Shown: positions 9,135 to 17,277 of the stretch, in pieces | Layout: each line of letters starts with the position of its first letter | Numbering within the stretch: the stretch's first letter is position 1 | Source of the DNA: Sphingobium arseniciresistens | GTDB taxonomy: Bacteria > Pseudomonadota > Alphaproteobacteria > Sphingomonadales > Sphingomonadaceae | Reading direction: 5' to 3' | Assembly (NCBI GenBank): GCA_029167225.1 | Contig: JARFNK010000016.1 | Coordinates: 85,406 to 149,405, forward strand | Length of the DNA: 64,000 nucleotides | Made by a program: the position numbers and the translations under genes | Notes under the pieces: generated by a model | What the model was told of the DNA's origin: nothing | Databases searched by the model: none | What the model saw: only the letters and a program-made list of their open reading frames with translations

Positions 9135-9715
9135 GCCGCGCGGCCTTTCTGCGCCGAAGCGCGCTGGCCGGGAGTCGTCCTTTCGTCAATCCAGGCGCGC
9201 GTCGCGGTCAGCAATTCTTCCGACAGCACGGGGTCGTCGATAGACCGGGCGAGGATGAGCGCGCCGACCATCGCCGACCACCTGCCGATGGCTGCCCTGC
9301 GGCGCTCAGTGGCATCGCCCTCTGCCATGGTGCCCGCAAGACTTTCGATCTGGGTCGCAACGACCTGCATCATCGACGCGCGCGCTGCCGGCGACTGCTG
9401 CCGCATGAGACCGGCCAGGGAAGCCATCGGGCAGCCTCGTTCGGGATGGTCGCGATGGGGCACGGACAGATAGGTGTCGATCCACGAACCGATATCGTCA
9501 GGATCAGACTGACTACCGGCAACATGGCCGATTGCGTGGGCGATCAGATCGTCCTTCGATTTGAAATGCCCATAGAAGCCGCCATGGGTCAACCCCGCGG
9601 CCTTCATCACCTCCGAGACGCTGACCGCATCGAAACCTTTCTCGCGGAACAGGCGTCCCGCCTCGGTCAGGATGCGGATGCGGTTCTGGGCCATCTGTTC
9701 CCGGCTTACTTTCAT
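9131..9715 (-). CDS. TetR-family repressor (NemR/AcuR-like) of the oxidoreductase cluster
   Basis: This 194-residue regulator has an N-terminal HTH (VSVSEVMKAAGLTHGGFYGH, residues about 31-50), of the LTHGGFYGHFKSKDDL type found in regulators of electrophile-detoxification genes. The C-terminal part matches a TetR ligand domain, with one cysteine (HPERGCPMASL) that could sense electrophiles as in NemR; that is inference. It is divergent from the SDR and old yellow enzyme genes, with palindromes in the gap. Its stop overlaps the start of the thioesterase gene, so the two were co-translated. Confidence 0.88.
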   Translation of the reverse strand: MKVSREQMAQNRIRILTEAGRLFREKGFDAVSVSEVMKAAGLTHGGFYGHFKSKDDLIAHAIGHVAGSQSDPDDIGSWIDTYLSVPHRDHPERGCPMASLAGLMRQQSPAARASMMQVVATQIESLAGTMAEGDATERRRAAIGRWSAMVGALILARSIDDPVLSEELLTATRAWIDERTTPGQRASAQKGRAA

Positions 9716-9740
9716 TTTCGTCTCCGCATGCCATTGACAT

Positions 9741-9787
9741 TATCATGATAGCCATCATATCATCATCATTGATGACGACTATCATGA
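9741..9787. promoter_or_regulatory. Candidate TetR operator region for the oxidoreductase cluster
   Basis: The AT-rich divergent gap contains a perfect 10-bp palindrome TATCATGATA at 9741-9750, and ATCATGA recurs at 9781-9787. Two related sites about 40 bp apart in a divergent promoter fit dual control by the TetR protein. Confidence 0.5.
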
Positions 9788-9819
9788 ATATAGTTTCAAT
9801 GCCATGAAAGGGCAATGCC

Positions 9820-10608
9820 ATGACCGCCAAACCATCCGTTCTCATCACCGGCGCATCTACCGGCATCGGCGCGGGCTACGCCGATCGCTTCGCGCGGCGC
9901 GGCCATGATCTGGTGCTGGTCGCGCGCAACGCAGCGCGCATGGAGGCGCTGGCCGAGCGTCTGCGGAGTGAGACCGGCGTTACGGTCGACATCATGACGG
10001 CGGACCTCGCCGATCCCACCGAGCGCGCCGTGGTGGAGACTCGGCTGCGCGACGATGCGCAGATCGAAATCCTCATCAACAACGCCGGGACGACCCTGGC
10101 GGGAACCTTCCTCGATCAGTCGACGGACGATGTCGAGCGGCTGGTGACGCTCAACACGACGGCTCTGGTGCGGCTTGCCCACGCCATTGCCCCGCGCCTC
10201 GCGCAATCGGGCAAGGGAGCGATCGTCAACATCGGTTCGGTGGTCGGCCTCGCGCCGGAATTCGGGATGGCCGTCTATGGCGCCACCAAAGCGTTCGCCC
10301 TTTATTTGTCGCAAGCCCTCAACCTGCAGCTCGGCCCGCAGGGCGTCTATGTGCAGGCGGTACTGCCCGCCACGACCCGCACCGAAATCTGGGACCATGC
10401 CGGCGTTGATGTGGACACCTTGAGTGGTGTGATGGAAGTGAACGACCTGGTTGACGCCGCGCTCGCGGGTTTCGATCGCCGGGAGGCGGTCACTATCCCG
10501 CCGCTGCATGAAGTCGGAAAATGGGATGCCTATGACGCGGCGCGTCAGGCGATGCTTCCCGGCATTTCGCAGTCGCAGCCCGCCGCTCGCTACATCGCGG
10601 ACGCCTGA
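9820..10608 (+). CDS. Short-chain dehydrogenase/reductase (SDR)
   Basis: This 262-residue classical SDR has the nucleotide motif TGASTGIGAGYADRF at residues about 10-24 (TGxxxGxG), NNAG near residue 87, a catalytic serine in NIGSVVGLAPEF, and YGATK (YxxxK) near residue 153. It should reduce or oxidise a carbonyl/alcohol with NAD(P)H; the substrate is unknown. It is first in the operon under the divergent TetR, 56 bp before the old yellow enzyme gene. Confidence 0.9.
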   Translation: MTAKPSVLITGASTGIGAGYADRFARRGHDLVLVARNAARMEALAERLRSETGVTVDIMTADLADPTERAVVETRLRDDAQIEILINNAGTTLAGTFLDQSTDDVERLVTLNTTALVRLAHAIAPRLAQSGKGAIVNIGSVVGLAPEFGMAVYGATKAFALYLSQALNLQLGPQGVYVQAVLPATTRTEIWDHAGVDVDTLSGVMEVNDLVDAALAGFDRREAVTIPPLHEVGKWDAYDAARQAMLPGISQSQPAARYIADA

Positions 10609-10664
10609 AGGGCAGCGAAAGCCAAGCAGACGCAATCCTATCATCACAACGAAAGATCGAGACA

Positions 10665-11759
10665 ATGACCCAGACGGACCTGTTCAATTCCTACGACCTC
10701 GGCGGCCTCACGCTGACGAACCGCATCGTCATGGCGCCGCTGACGCGCAACCGCGCCGGAGTTGGCCTCGTGCCCAGCGCGTTTGCGGCGGACTATTATG
10801 CCCAGCGCGCGAGCGCCGGGCTCCTCATTACCGAGGCGACTCAGGTCTCTCAGCAGGCCCAGGGCTATCAGGACACACCCGGCCTCTACACGCCCGAGCA
10901 GATCGCGGGCTGGCGCACAGTGACCGACGCGGTGCATGCCAGGGGCGGCCGCATCTTCGTCCAGCTCTGGCATGTCGGCCGCGTCAGCCATATCGATTTT
11001 CATGACGGCGAAGCGCCGGTTGCGCCATCGGCGATCCGTGCAGAAACGAAGGTTTTTGTGAACAACGGCTTTGTTGAGGCGTCGCAGCCGCGCGCGCTCG
11101 AACTGGACGAACTCCCCGGCATCGTCGAGGATTTCCGCAAGGCCGCTGCCAACGCGATCGAGGCCGGGTTCGACGGGGTCGAAGTGCATGGGGCGAACGG
11201 CTATCTGCTCGACCAGTTCCTGCGGGAAGCCAGCAACGTCCGCTCCGACGCCTATGGCGGTTCGATTGAAAACCGCGCCCGCCTGCTGATCGAAGTAACC
11301 GCCGCTGTGGCGGATGAAATCGGCGCGCAGCGCACGGGTGTCCGTCTCTCGCCCGTGTCACCCGCAAATGGCACGGTGCCGTCGAGCGACGAGCAGCCGC
11401 AGTTCAACCATGTGGTGGAAGCACTCGACGCGCTCGGTATCGCCTATATCCACGTCGTCGAGGGGGCAACCGGCGGGCCGCGCGATGTGGCGCCGTTCGA
11501 TTTCGATGCGCTGCGCAAGGCGTTCCGCAACACGTATATCGCCAACAACGGCTATACCCTTGAACTGGCCAAATCCCGCCTCGGCGAGGGCAAGGCGGAC
11601 CTGATCGCTTTCGGCCACGACTTCATCGCCAATCCCGATCTGGTCGAACGGCTGAGAAGCGGCGCGCCGCTCGCCCAGATGAACCCGGCCACGATCTATG
11701 GCGGCGGCGCGCAGGGCTATACCGATTATCCTGTCGCCGTCATCACCGCTGACGCCTGA
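10665..11759 (+). CDS. Old yellow enzyme / N-ethylmaleimide reductase-like flavoprotein
   Basis: This 364-residue TIM-barrel ene-reductase contains NRIVMAPLTRNRA near the N-terminus, the FMN and substrate region LWHVGRVSHIDF, and the signature FDGVEVHGANGYLLDQFLRE. The full length equals NemA/OPR enzymes, which reduce activated C=C bonds of enals, enones, maleimides and nitro compounds using NADPH and FMN. The start ATG 10665 follows a GAAAGATCGAGA leader. With the TetR, SDR and quinone oxidoreductase it forms an electrophile-response cluster. Confidence 0.93.
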   Translation: MTQTDLFNSYDLGGLTLTNRIVMAPLTRNRAGVGLVPSAFAADYYAQRASAGLLITEATQVSQQAQGYQDTPGLYTPEQIAGWRTVTDAVHARGGRIFVQLWHVGRVSHIDFHDGEAPVAPSAIRAETKVFVNNGFVEASQPRALELDELPGIVEDFRKAAANAIEAGFDGVEVHGANGYLLDQFLREASNVRSDAYGGSIENRARLLIEVTAAVADEIGAQRTGVRLSPVSPANGTVPSSDEQPQFNHVVEALDALGIAYIHVVEGATGGPRDVAPFDFDALRKAFRNTYIANNGYTLELAKSRLGEGKADLIAFGHDFIANPDLVERLRSGAPLAQMNPATIYGGGAQGYTDYPVAVITADA

Positions 11760-11776
11760 TCCGGAGTAGCAGAACC

Positions 11777-12778
11777 ATGAAGGCCTTCATCCTCGACCGC
11801 TACGGCAAGCAACAGGCGCTGCGTCCCGGCGACATGCCGGAACCGACGCCCGGCCCCGACGACGTAGTGGTCGAGGTGGAGGCTGCGGGGCTGAACCTGC
11901 TCGACTCCAAGATCCGGGACGGCGCGTTCAAGCCGATCCTGCCCTACAAGACGCCGCTTGTCCTCGGCCATGATCTGGCTGGCACCGTCGTCAGGGTCGG
12001 TGCTGATGTGCGGCGCTTCAAGCCGGGCGACGCGGTGTATGCGCGTCCGCGCGACGGGCAGATCGGCACTTTTGCCGAACGGATCGCCGTCAAGGAGGGC
12101 GATCTGGCGCTCAAGCCCGCCAGTCTGTCGATGGTGGAAGCCACATCGATTCCGCTGGTGGGGTTGACGGCCTGGCAAGTGCTGATCGAGCGGGCACAGA
12201 TCAAGCCGGGGCAGAAGGTGCTGATCCATGCCGGATCGGGCGGTGTCGGCACCTTCGCCATCCAGCTCGCCAAACATCTTGGCGCAACCGTTGCGACGAC
12301 GGCCAGCGCCGCCAACGCCCCGATGCTGAAGGACTTGGGGGCCGATATCGTCATCGATTATCGCAGCCAGAAGTTCGAGGAGGAACTGTCGGGCTACGAC
12401 GTCGTCCTAAACAGCCTCGACGCCGCAACGCTGGAAAAATCGCTCAAGGTCCTGAAGCCCGGCGGCAAGCTGATCTCCATTTCCGGCCCGCCCGATCCTG
12501 CCTTCGCGCGCGCGCAAGGGCTGAACGCGGTGCTTCGGCTCGTGCTGCGCCTGATGAGCGCGGGCATCCGCCGCAAGGCGAAGCGCGCGGGTGTCGATTA
12601 TTCCTTCCTCTTCATGCGCGCCGATGGTGAGCAACTTGGCGGGATCACGAAGCTGATCGAGAACGGCATTATCCGTCCGGTCGTGGATCGTACATTCCCG
12701 TTCGAGAAACTGAACGACGCCTTTGCCTACATCGACACTGGGCGCGCCAAGGGGAAGGTCGTCGTCACCCTGAAATGA
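11777..12778 (+). CDS. Zinc-independent quinone oxidoreductase / MDR-family NADP-dependent reductase
   Basis: This 333-residue MDR-superfamily enzyme has a GroES-like N-terminal domain (GLNLLDSKIRDGAFKPILP, PLVLGHDLAGTVVRVG) and a Rossmann domain with the NADPH loop HAGSGGVGTFAIQLAKHLGA. The cysteine zinc ligands of alcohol dehydrogenases are missing, which points to the QOR group. It probably reduces quinones or enones. It lies 17 bp after the old yellow enzyme gene in the same operon. Confidence 0.9.
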   Translation: MKAFILDRYGKQQALRPGDMPEPTPGPDDVVVEVEAAGLNLLDSKIRDGAFKPILPYKTPLVLGHDLAGTVVRVGADVRRFKPGDAVYARPRDGQIGTFAERIAVKEGDLALKPASLSMVEATSIPLVGLTAWQVLIERAQIKPGQKVLIHAGSGGVGTFAIQLAKHLGATVATTASAANAPMLKDLGADIVIDYRSQKFEEELSGYDVVLNSLDAATLEKSLKVLKPGGKLISISGPPDPAFARAQGLNAVLRLVLRLMSAGIRRKAKRAGVDYSFLFMRADGEQLGGITKLIENGIIRPVVDRTFPFEKLNDAFAYIDTGRAKGKVVVTLK

Positions 12779-12806
12779 CGCGATATCCACAAACAAGGAT
12801 TCCAAC

Positions 12807-13658
12807 ATGGCCACCCACTTCCGCAGCGCCGACTGGAAGACAGTCCCCACCCGCCACGTCGAGGCTACCGGCACGCGCTTCGCCTATCGCCGCATTGGGC
12901 CTGATACCGGCGTGCCGGTCGTGCTGCTCAACCATTGGGGCGCGAACCTCGATAATTTCGACCCCTGGATCGTCGAGGGTCTGGCAGCCGACCGCCCGGT
13001 CTATGCGCTCGACTATCGCGGTATCGGCACGTCCGGCGGTATAGCACCGCTCAGCATCGCCGAAATGGCGGACGACATGATCGCCGCGATCCGGGCGCTA
13101 GGGCTGACATCGATCGACCTGATCGGCTTTTCGCTCGGCGGCTTCGTCGCGCAGCAGATCCTGTTCGACGCGCCCGATCTCGTCCGCCGCGCCATCCTCG
13201 CTGGCACGGGTCCTGCGGGCGGAATCGGCATTGATCGGGTTGGGGCGGTCTCGTGGCCTCTCATCGTCAAAGGGCTGCTGACTTTCCGCGATCCCAAGAC
13301 CTATCTCTTCTTCACCTCCAGCGCCAGCAGCAGGCGTGCGGCCCGGGCGTTTCTCGTGCGGCTCAAGGAGCGGACCCGCGATCGCGACAAGGCGGTCTCG
13401 CCCGGCGCGTTCCTGCGCCAGCTCAAAGCCATAAAGGCATGGGGCCAGCAGGCGCAACAGCCGCTGGACACCATCCGAACGCCCGTGCTCGTAGCGAATG
13501 GCGACCATGACATCATGGTGCCGAGCGACAACTCGACCGACATGGCGCACCGTATCCCGGGCGCCGAACTCGTCCTTTACCCCGACGCCGGGCATGGCGG
13601 CATCTTCCAGTATCACGACGCCTTCCTGACGAAGGCCAAGGCCTTCCTGGCCGCCTGA
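12807..13658 (+). CDS. Alpha/beta-fold hydrolase
   Basis: This 283-residue hydrolase has an oxyanion strand (VVLLNHWGANLDNFDPWIVE), a nucleophile elbow GFSLGG (serine near residue 112), an acid in VLVANGDHDIMVPSDN and a late catalytic histidine in YPDAGHGGIFQYH. The overall pattern resembles esterases or peroxidase-like hydrolases of xenobiotic operons; the substrate is unknown. It is 28 bp downstream of the quinone oxidoreductase gene. Confidence 0.9.
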   Translation: MATHFRSADWKTVPTRHVEATGTRFAYRRIGPDTGVPVVLLNHWGANLDNFDPWIVEGLAADRPVYALDYRGIGTSGGIAPLSIAEMADDMIAAIRALGLTSIDLIGFSLGGFVAQQILFDAPDLVRRAILAGTGPAGGIGIDRVGAVSWPLIVKGLLTFRDPKTYLFFTSSASSRRAARAFLVRLKERTRDRDKAVSPGAFLRQLKAIKAWGQQAQQPLDTIRTPVLVANGDHDIMVPSDNSTDMAHRIPGAELVLYPDAGHGGIFQYHDAFLTKAKAFLAA

Positions 13659-13690
13659 CACGCCAGCCCGCACCGATTAGGATATACGCT

Positions 13691-14671
13691 ATGGACTATA
13701 CAACGTTCGGCCGTACCGGCCTTCAGCTTTCCAGACTGGCGCTGGGCACCGGCAATTTCGGCACCGGCTGGGGCTATGGCGCCGATCCTGAAACCGCCAC
13801 CGCCATTCTGGACGCCTATGCCGAGGCAGGCGGGAATTTCATCGACTCGGCCGATGTCTACCAGTTCGGCCAGTCCGAAGAGATTCTCGGCACGGCGCTG
13901 CAAGGACGGCGCGAGGATTTCGTGCTCGCCACCAAATTCACCAATGGTGCTGCGCCGGATGCCAACCGGCTGGTGACGGGCAACAGCCGCAAGGCCATGG
14001 TCGCCTCGGTCGAGGCGAGCCTGAAACGGCTGAAGACCGATCGGATCGACCTCTACTGGGTGCATCATCCCGATGGCCTGACGCCGATCGAAGAGATCGT
14101 GCGCGGTCTCGACGATCTCGCCCGCGCCGGCAAGATCCTCTACGCTGGCCTCTCCAACTTCCCGGCCTGGCGGCTCGCGCGCGCGGCGACCCTCACCGAA
14201 CTCACGCGCGCGGTGCCGATCGCCGCTGCACAGTTCGAGCATAGCCTCGTCCATCGCGCGCCCGAAGACGACTTGTTCCCGGCCTGCGAAGCGTTGGGGA
14301 TCGGCGTTGTCACCTGGTCGCCGCTCGGCGGTGGCGTGCTGACTGGCAAATATCGCAAGGGTGAAACCGGGCGCGCCGAAGGGCTCGGCGGCCGCGTCTT
14401 CCAAGCGGAGAACACTGCGCTCCGGACGAGCACCGTCGATGCCGTGCTAGAGGTGGCAGAAGAAATTGGCTCGAGTGCCGATCGCGTCGCCATCGCCTGG
14501 GCTGCAACGCACGGCGCGGTGCCAATCATCGGACCGCGCTCGCTCGCCCAACTCGACAGCAATCTGGGCGCAGCGACTCTACGCCTCTCGGCAGAGCAGA
14601 TCGCCCGCCTCGATGCGGCCAGTGCGCCGGTGGCTACGCCACCCCGCGCAACTATTAGGACCGTTGCCTGA
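13691..14671 (+). CDS. Aldo/keto reductase
   Basis: This 326-residue protein has the AKR barrel features: GNFIDSADVYQFGQSEEILG with catalytic Asp and Tyr, FVLATKF with the lysine, and DLYWVHHPD with the histidine. The C-terminal segment VIGPRSLAQLDSNLGA is typical. The last dozen residues (VATPPRATIRTVA) look unlike family tails, while another frame nearby reads GYATPRNY and stop, so the 3' end may carry a small frameshift. It is the last gene of the redox operon; mobile elements start about 130 bp later. Confidence 0.88.
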   Translation: MDYTTFGRTGLQLSRLALGTGNFGTGWGYGADPETATAILDAYAEAGGNFIDSADVYQFGQSEEILGTALQGRREDFVLATKFTNGAAPDANRLVTGNSRKAMVASVEASLKRLKTDRIDLYWVHHPDGLTPIEEIVRGLDDLARAGKILYAGLSNFPAWRLARAATLTELTRAVPIAAAQFEHSLVHRAPEDDLFPACEALGIGVVTWSPLGGGVLTGKYRKGETGRAEGLGGRVFQAENTALRTSTVDAVLEVAEEIGSSADRVAIAWAATHGAVPIIGPRSLAQLDSNLGAATLRLSAEQIARLDAASAPVATPPRATIRTVA

Positions 14672-14867
14672 TGCAATGGAGCACCCCATGTCGCAGAACG
14701 CATCTTCACATGAGATTTGAAATCGAGCCCGCCCGACATCGTCCTTGCCCATCAGGTCCGCACTGCGTTCGATGTCCATAACCGAACGCTGAAAGGCGTG
14801 CCGCTGACGTGCCCCCCTGCTTTTCCTCCACGCATGATTAGAGTCCGGCCTGATGGAAGGACGGACG

Positions 14868-15128
14868 ATGAAGCGATTGAGGTTCACGGAAGAGCAGACC
14901 ATTGGCGTGCTGAAGGAGGCGGAGGCCGGTGCCAAGACGGGCGAGCTGGCCCGGCGCCACGGCGTATCCGAAGCGACGATCTACAACTGGAAGGCCAAGT
15001 ACGGCGGCCTGGAAGTCTCGGAGGCGAAGCGTCTGCGAGCGCTCGAGGATGAGAACGCCAAGCTGAAGCGGCTGCTGGCCGAGACGATGCTCGACAACGC
15101 CGGCCTGAAGGATCTTCTCGCAAAAAAT
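14868..15128 (+). CDS. IS3-family transposase OrfA
   Basis: The frame encodes an 87-residue HTH protein (RRHGVSEATIYNWKAKYGGL) with a leucine-zipper-like helix (RLRALEDENAKLKRLLAETM) ending LDNAGLKDLLAKN. It is the DNA-binding subunit. ATG 14868 is preferred; ATG 14853 is in frame. The reading frame runs on into the inserted IS110 element to 15158, but those residues are not native. The A6 run that would promote frameshifting into OrfB sits exactly at the interruption. Confidence 0.85.
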
Positions 15129-15143
15129 GTATGGTCCGCCCCC

Positions 15144-15371
15144 GTCTGGCAAGCGTGAGATGTGGTTGGCGGCACAGTCTGCGTAAATGTATCCGGCCTG
15201 TGTGTGGGACATCTCGATCCCTGGCCATGATGGGATACGCGCCACGGTCGTCCTTACAAACTGGTTCAGCCTTCTGGCGGCTGCATTTTTGCTCAGGCTT
15301 GGACCGTGTCACCATCGACTGCTTGCCATCACTCCTCGTGCCTGCAGACCTCTTCGTGCGGGTGTCCGGCG
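15144..15371 (-). ncRNA. Non-coding end of the IS110 element: possible bridge/seek RNA region
   Basis: IS110-family elements encode a guide-like RNA in a non-coding end; in IS1111-type members it is reported downstream of the transposase. Here the only long non-coding part is this 228-bp stretch after the transposase stop, while the upstream end has about 75 bp. I did not identify target- or donor-binding loops, so the call rests on position and family knowledge only. Confidence 0.35.
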
Positions 15372-16400
15372 TCAGGCGGCGATCGGCACGGGTGGCCGAT
15401 ACTCCTCCTGCCGGGCGAGCACCGCCCAACTGATTCGTACGATCTTGTTCGCGAGCGCGACGACCGCGACGTTCTTGTGTGTTCGCGCCTCGATTTGGTC
15501 GAGCCAGGGACCGAGACCCTGCTCGCGCTTCATGTGCATGCTCGCTGATCTGGCGCCGTGGATGAACAGCCGGCGCAGATGGCTGTTGCCGCGCTTCGAC
15601 ATGCCGAGCAACGTCGACTTGCCACCGGTGGAGTGCTGACGCGGAACAAGCCCGAGCCAGGCAGCCAAGTCGCGACCTCGCTTGAAGCCGGTGCCGTCGG
15701 CAACCGCGGCAACGAGTGCCGTGGCGACCAGGGGTCCGACTCCAGGGATAGCGAGCAGACGTCGGCACCCGGCATCGGCTGCCGCGATGGCTTCGATCTC
15801 CTTGGTTACCGCGGCGATGTCAGCCTCGAGACCACGCCACTCATCCCATAGCTGCTGGAGGATCATGCGCATCCGCGCCGACAGCGTGGACCGTTCGTCG
15901 ACGAACAGCATCGGCATCTCGCGCGCCATGTGACGACGACCAGTGCGGAACACGATCCCACGCTCAAGCAGGAAGGCACGGATCTGGTTGATGACCGCCG
16001 TCCTCCGGCTCACCAGCCGCTCACGCACACGATGCAGAGCCTGCAGGTCAAGTTGCTCGACCGACTTGGCTGGCACGAAGCGCATCGTCGGCCGCTGCAC
16101 CGCCTCGGCGATCGCCTCGGCATCCAGATAGTCGTTCTTGTTGGACTTGAGGAACGGCTTGACGAACTGAGGGGCCATCAGCCGGACATCGTGGCCGAGC
16201 GCTGTCAGCTCCCGTGCCAGATGATGCGCGCCGCAGCACGCTTCCATGCCGACGAGACACTTGGGAAGCCCCGCCATGTGCCGCATCAGCTGCGAGCGGC
16301 TTAGCTTCTTCTTCCACTGGATCGCACCCGACGCGTCGACCGCGACCAGGTGGAACGAGGTCTTGCCGATATCGATGCCGATCACCGCTGCTTCTGTCAT
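15372..16400 (-). CDS. IS110-family transposase (DEDD/serine recombinase type)
   Basis: This 342-residue protein has an N-terminal RuvC-like DEDD domain (VIGIDIGKTSFHLVAVD, GMEACCGAHH, NDYLDAEAIAEAV) and a C-terminal Tnp20 domain with the serine region (LLAIPGVGPLVATALVAAV, LAAWLGLVPRQHSTGGKS). Both domains look complete. ATG 16400 is selected because GAGGAGG lies 7 bp upstream and the protein begins at the family N-terminus. The frame stays open upstream to 16853, but that part crosses the IS end and runs antisense to OrfB. Confidence 0.92.
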   Translation of the reverse strand: MTEAAVIGIDIGKTSFHLVAVDASGAIQWKKKLSRSQLMRHMAGLPKCLVGMEACCGAHHLARELTALGHDVRLMAPQFVKPFLKSNKNDYLDAEAIAEAVQRPTMRFVPAKSVEQLDLQALHRVRERLVSRRTAVINQIRAFLLERGIVFRTGRRHMAREMPMLFVDERSTLSARMRMILQQLWDEWRGLEADIAAVTKEIEAIAAADAGCRRLLAIPGVGPLVATALVAAVADGTGFKRGRDLAAWLGLVPRQHSTGGKSTLLGMSKRGNSHLRRLFIHGARSASMHMKREQGLGPWLDQIEARTHKNVAVVALANKIVRISWAVLARQEEYRPPVPIAA

Positions 16401-16475
16401 AACGGTCCTCCTCAATGAAGGCGGCCAGGATGCTCCCGACTGCGTCGCTCCGTAAGGGGGCGGACCATCCCACAA

Positions 16476-17116
16476 TTGGTGACGCCCGCTGCGAAGCGAG
16501 AGGCGGTCGCTCGTCTCCAGGCGGTCCTGGGGATGAGCGAGCGGCGGGCGTGTCGTGTTATCGGCGCTGATCGGAAGAGCATGCGCTACCGATCGCAGCG
16601 GGATGATGATGCCGATCTTCGGTCGAAGCTGCGCGAGCTTGCGCAGCAGCGCCGGCGGTTCGGCTATCGAAGGCTGCACATCCTGCTGCGGCGGGAAGGC
16701 GTGGTGATCAACCGCAAGAAGACGCAGCGGCTCTATAGCGAGGAGAAGCTGGCGGTCCGACGCCGGCGGAACCGGCGCCGTGCCATTGGTGCACGGGCTC
16801 CGGCACCTGTGCTGGCGCTCCCCAACCAGCGGTGGAGCCTGGACTTCGTCCATGATCAGATGGCGTCGGGGCGCCGGTTCCGGGTGCTCAACATCGTCGA
16901 TGATGTGACCCGCGAGTGCCTGCGAGCGGTGCCGGACACGTCAATATCGGGGCGCAGGGTCGTGCGCGAGCTAACCGACCTCATCGCCGAGCGCGGCAAG
17001 CCAGGGATGATCGTCAGCGACAACGCACCGAACTGACCTCGAACGCGGTCCTCGCCTGGTGCGGGGAGATGGGGCTGGAGTGGCATTACATCGCCCCGGG
17101 CAAGCCGATGCAGAAT
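16476..17116 (+). pseudogene. IS3-family transposase OrfB, frameshifted and truncated
   Basis: From about 16476 the sequence encodes the OrfB N-terminus (LQAVLGMSERRACRVIGADR), the HTH_21 region (RRRFGYRRLHILLRREG) and the start of the rve integrase domain with the first Asp (NQRWSLDFVHDQM). Near 17025 one base of an expected GGCACC is missing, so the frame stops at 17036 after SDNAPN. The next frame carries on correctly with TELTSNAVLAWCGEMGLEWH up to KPMQNG, where the Tn3-type repeat cuts it. The catalytic Glu is lost. Confidence 0.85.
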
Positions 17117-17167
17117 GGGGTTCTCGTGACGGCGGTGCAAAAAGTGCCGCTAAGCAAGCTATTGAAA
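17117..17167 (+). repeat. Left terminal inverted repeat of the Tn3-family element
   Basis: It starts GGGGTTCTCGTGACGGCGG and continues through gcaaaaagtg to attgaaa. It pairs with the right repeat at 20259-20309. Confidence 0.9.
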
Positions 17168-17277
17168 CATAGCGATAAAAGCCGCGAGAAAATTGTAACC
17201 CATTGATATCATTGACCGGTGAGGTTTCTCGACCTTCAGCCGGCGGTGTGTAGGGTCTTTCCTGGGAGGGCCGAGTC

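Larger units (their letters stand above)
15130..16477 (-). mobile_element. IS110-family insertion (IS1111-like subgroup) inside the IS3 element
   Basis: A 13-bp inverted repeat, ATGGTCCGCCCCC (15131-15143) and GGGGGCGGACCAT (16456-16468), lies just inside the ends; subterminal repeats of this kind mark IS1111-type elements. Removing about 15129-16477 restores the OrfA slippery region followed by TGGTGACGCC of OrfB, so the limits are supported within a few bases. The transposase is on the minus strand. A 230-bp non-coding stretch lies between the gene end and the left repeat. Confidence 0.85.
14805..17116 (+). mobile_element. IS3-family element (IS407-like group), disrupted
   Basis: The left end is placed near TGACGTGCCCCCCTG at 14805, which resembles the inverted repeat of this IS group. 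It is followed by OrfA (14868 onward), an A6 slippery run at 15122-15127, and OrfB from about 16476. OrfB breaks off at 17116, where a Tn3-type inverted repeat begins, so the right end is missing. The element is also split at the OrfA/OrfB junction by an IS110-type insertion. It cannot transpose. Confidence 0.8.

Noticed and set aside
13613-14404. 263-codon minus-strand frame
   Set aside because: It is the complement of the aldo/keto reductase gene and shows no independent motif.
14672-14804. Short minus-strand coding-like stretch (FQRSVMDIERSADLMGKDD)
   Set aside because: It may be a gene fragment left beside the IS3 end, but no family was recognised and no start fits, so it is not annotated.
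16401-16853. N-terminal extension of the IS110 transposase frame
   Set aside because: It crosses the IS end into antisense OrfB sequence, while ATG 16400 has a strong ribosome site and the family start.
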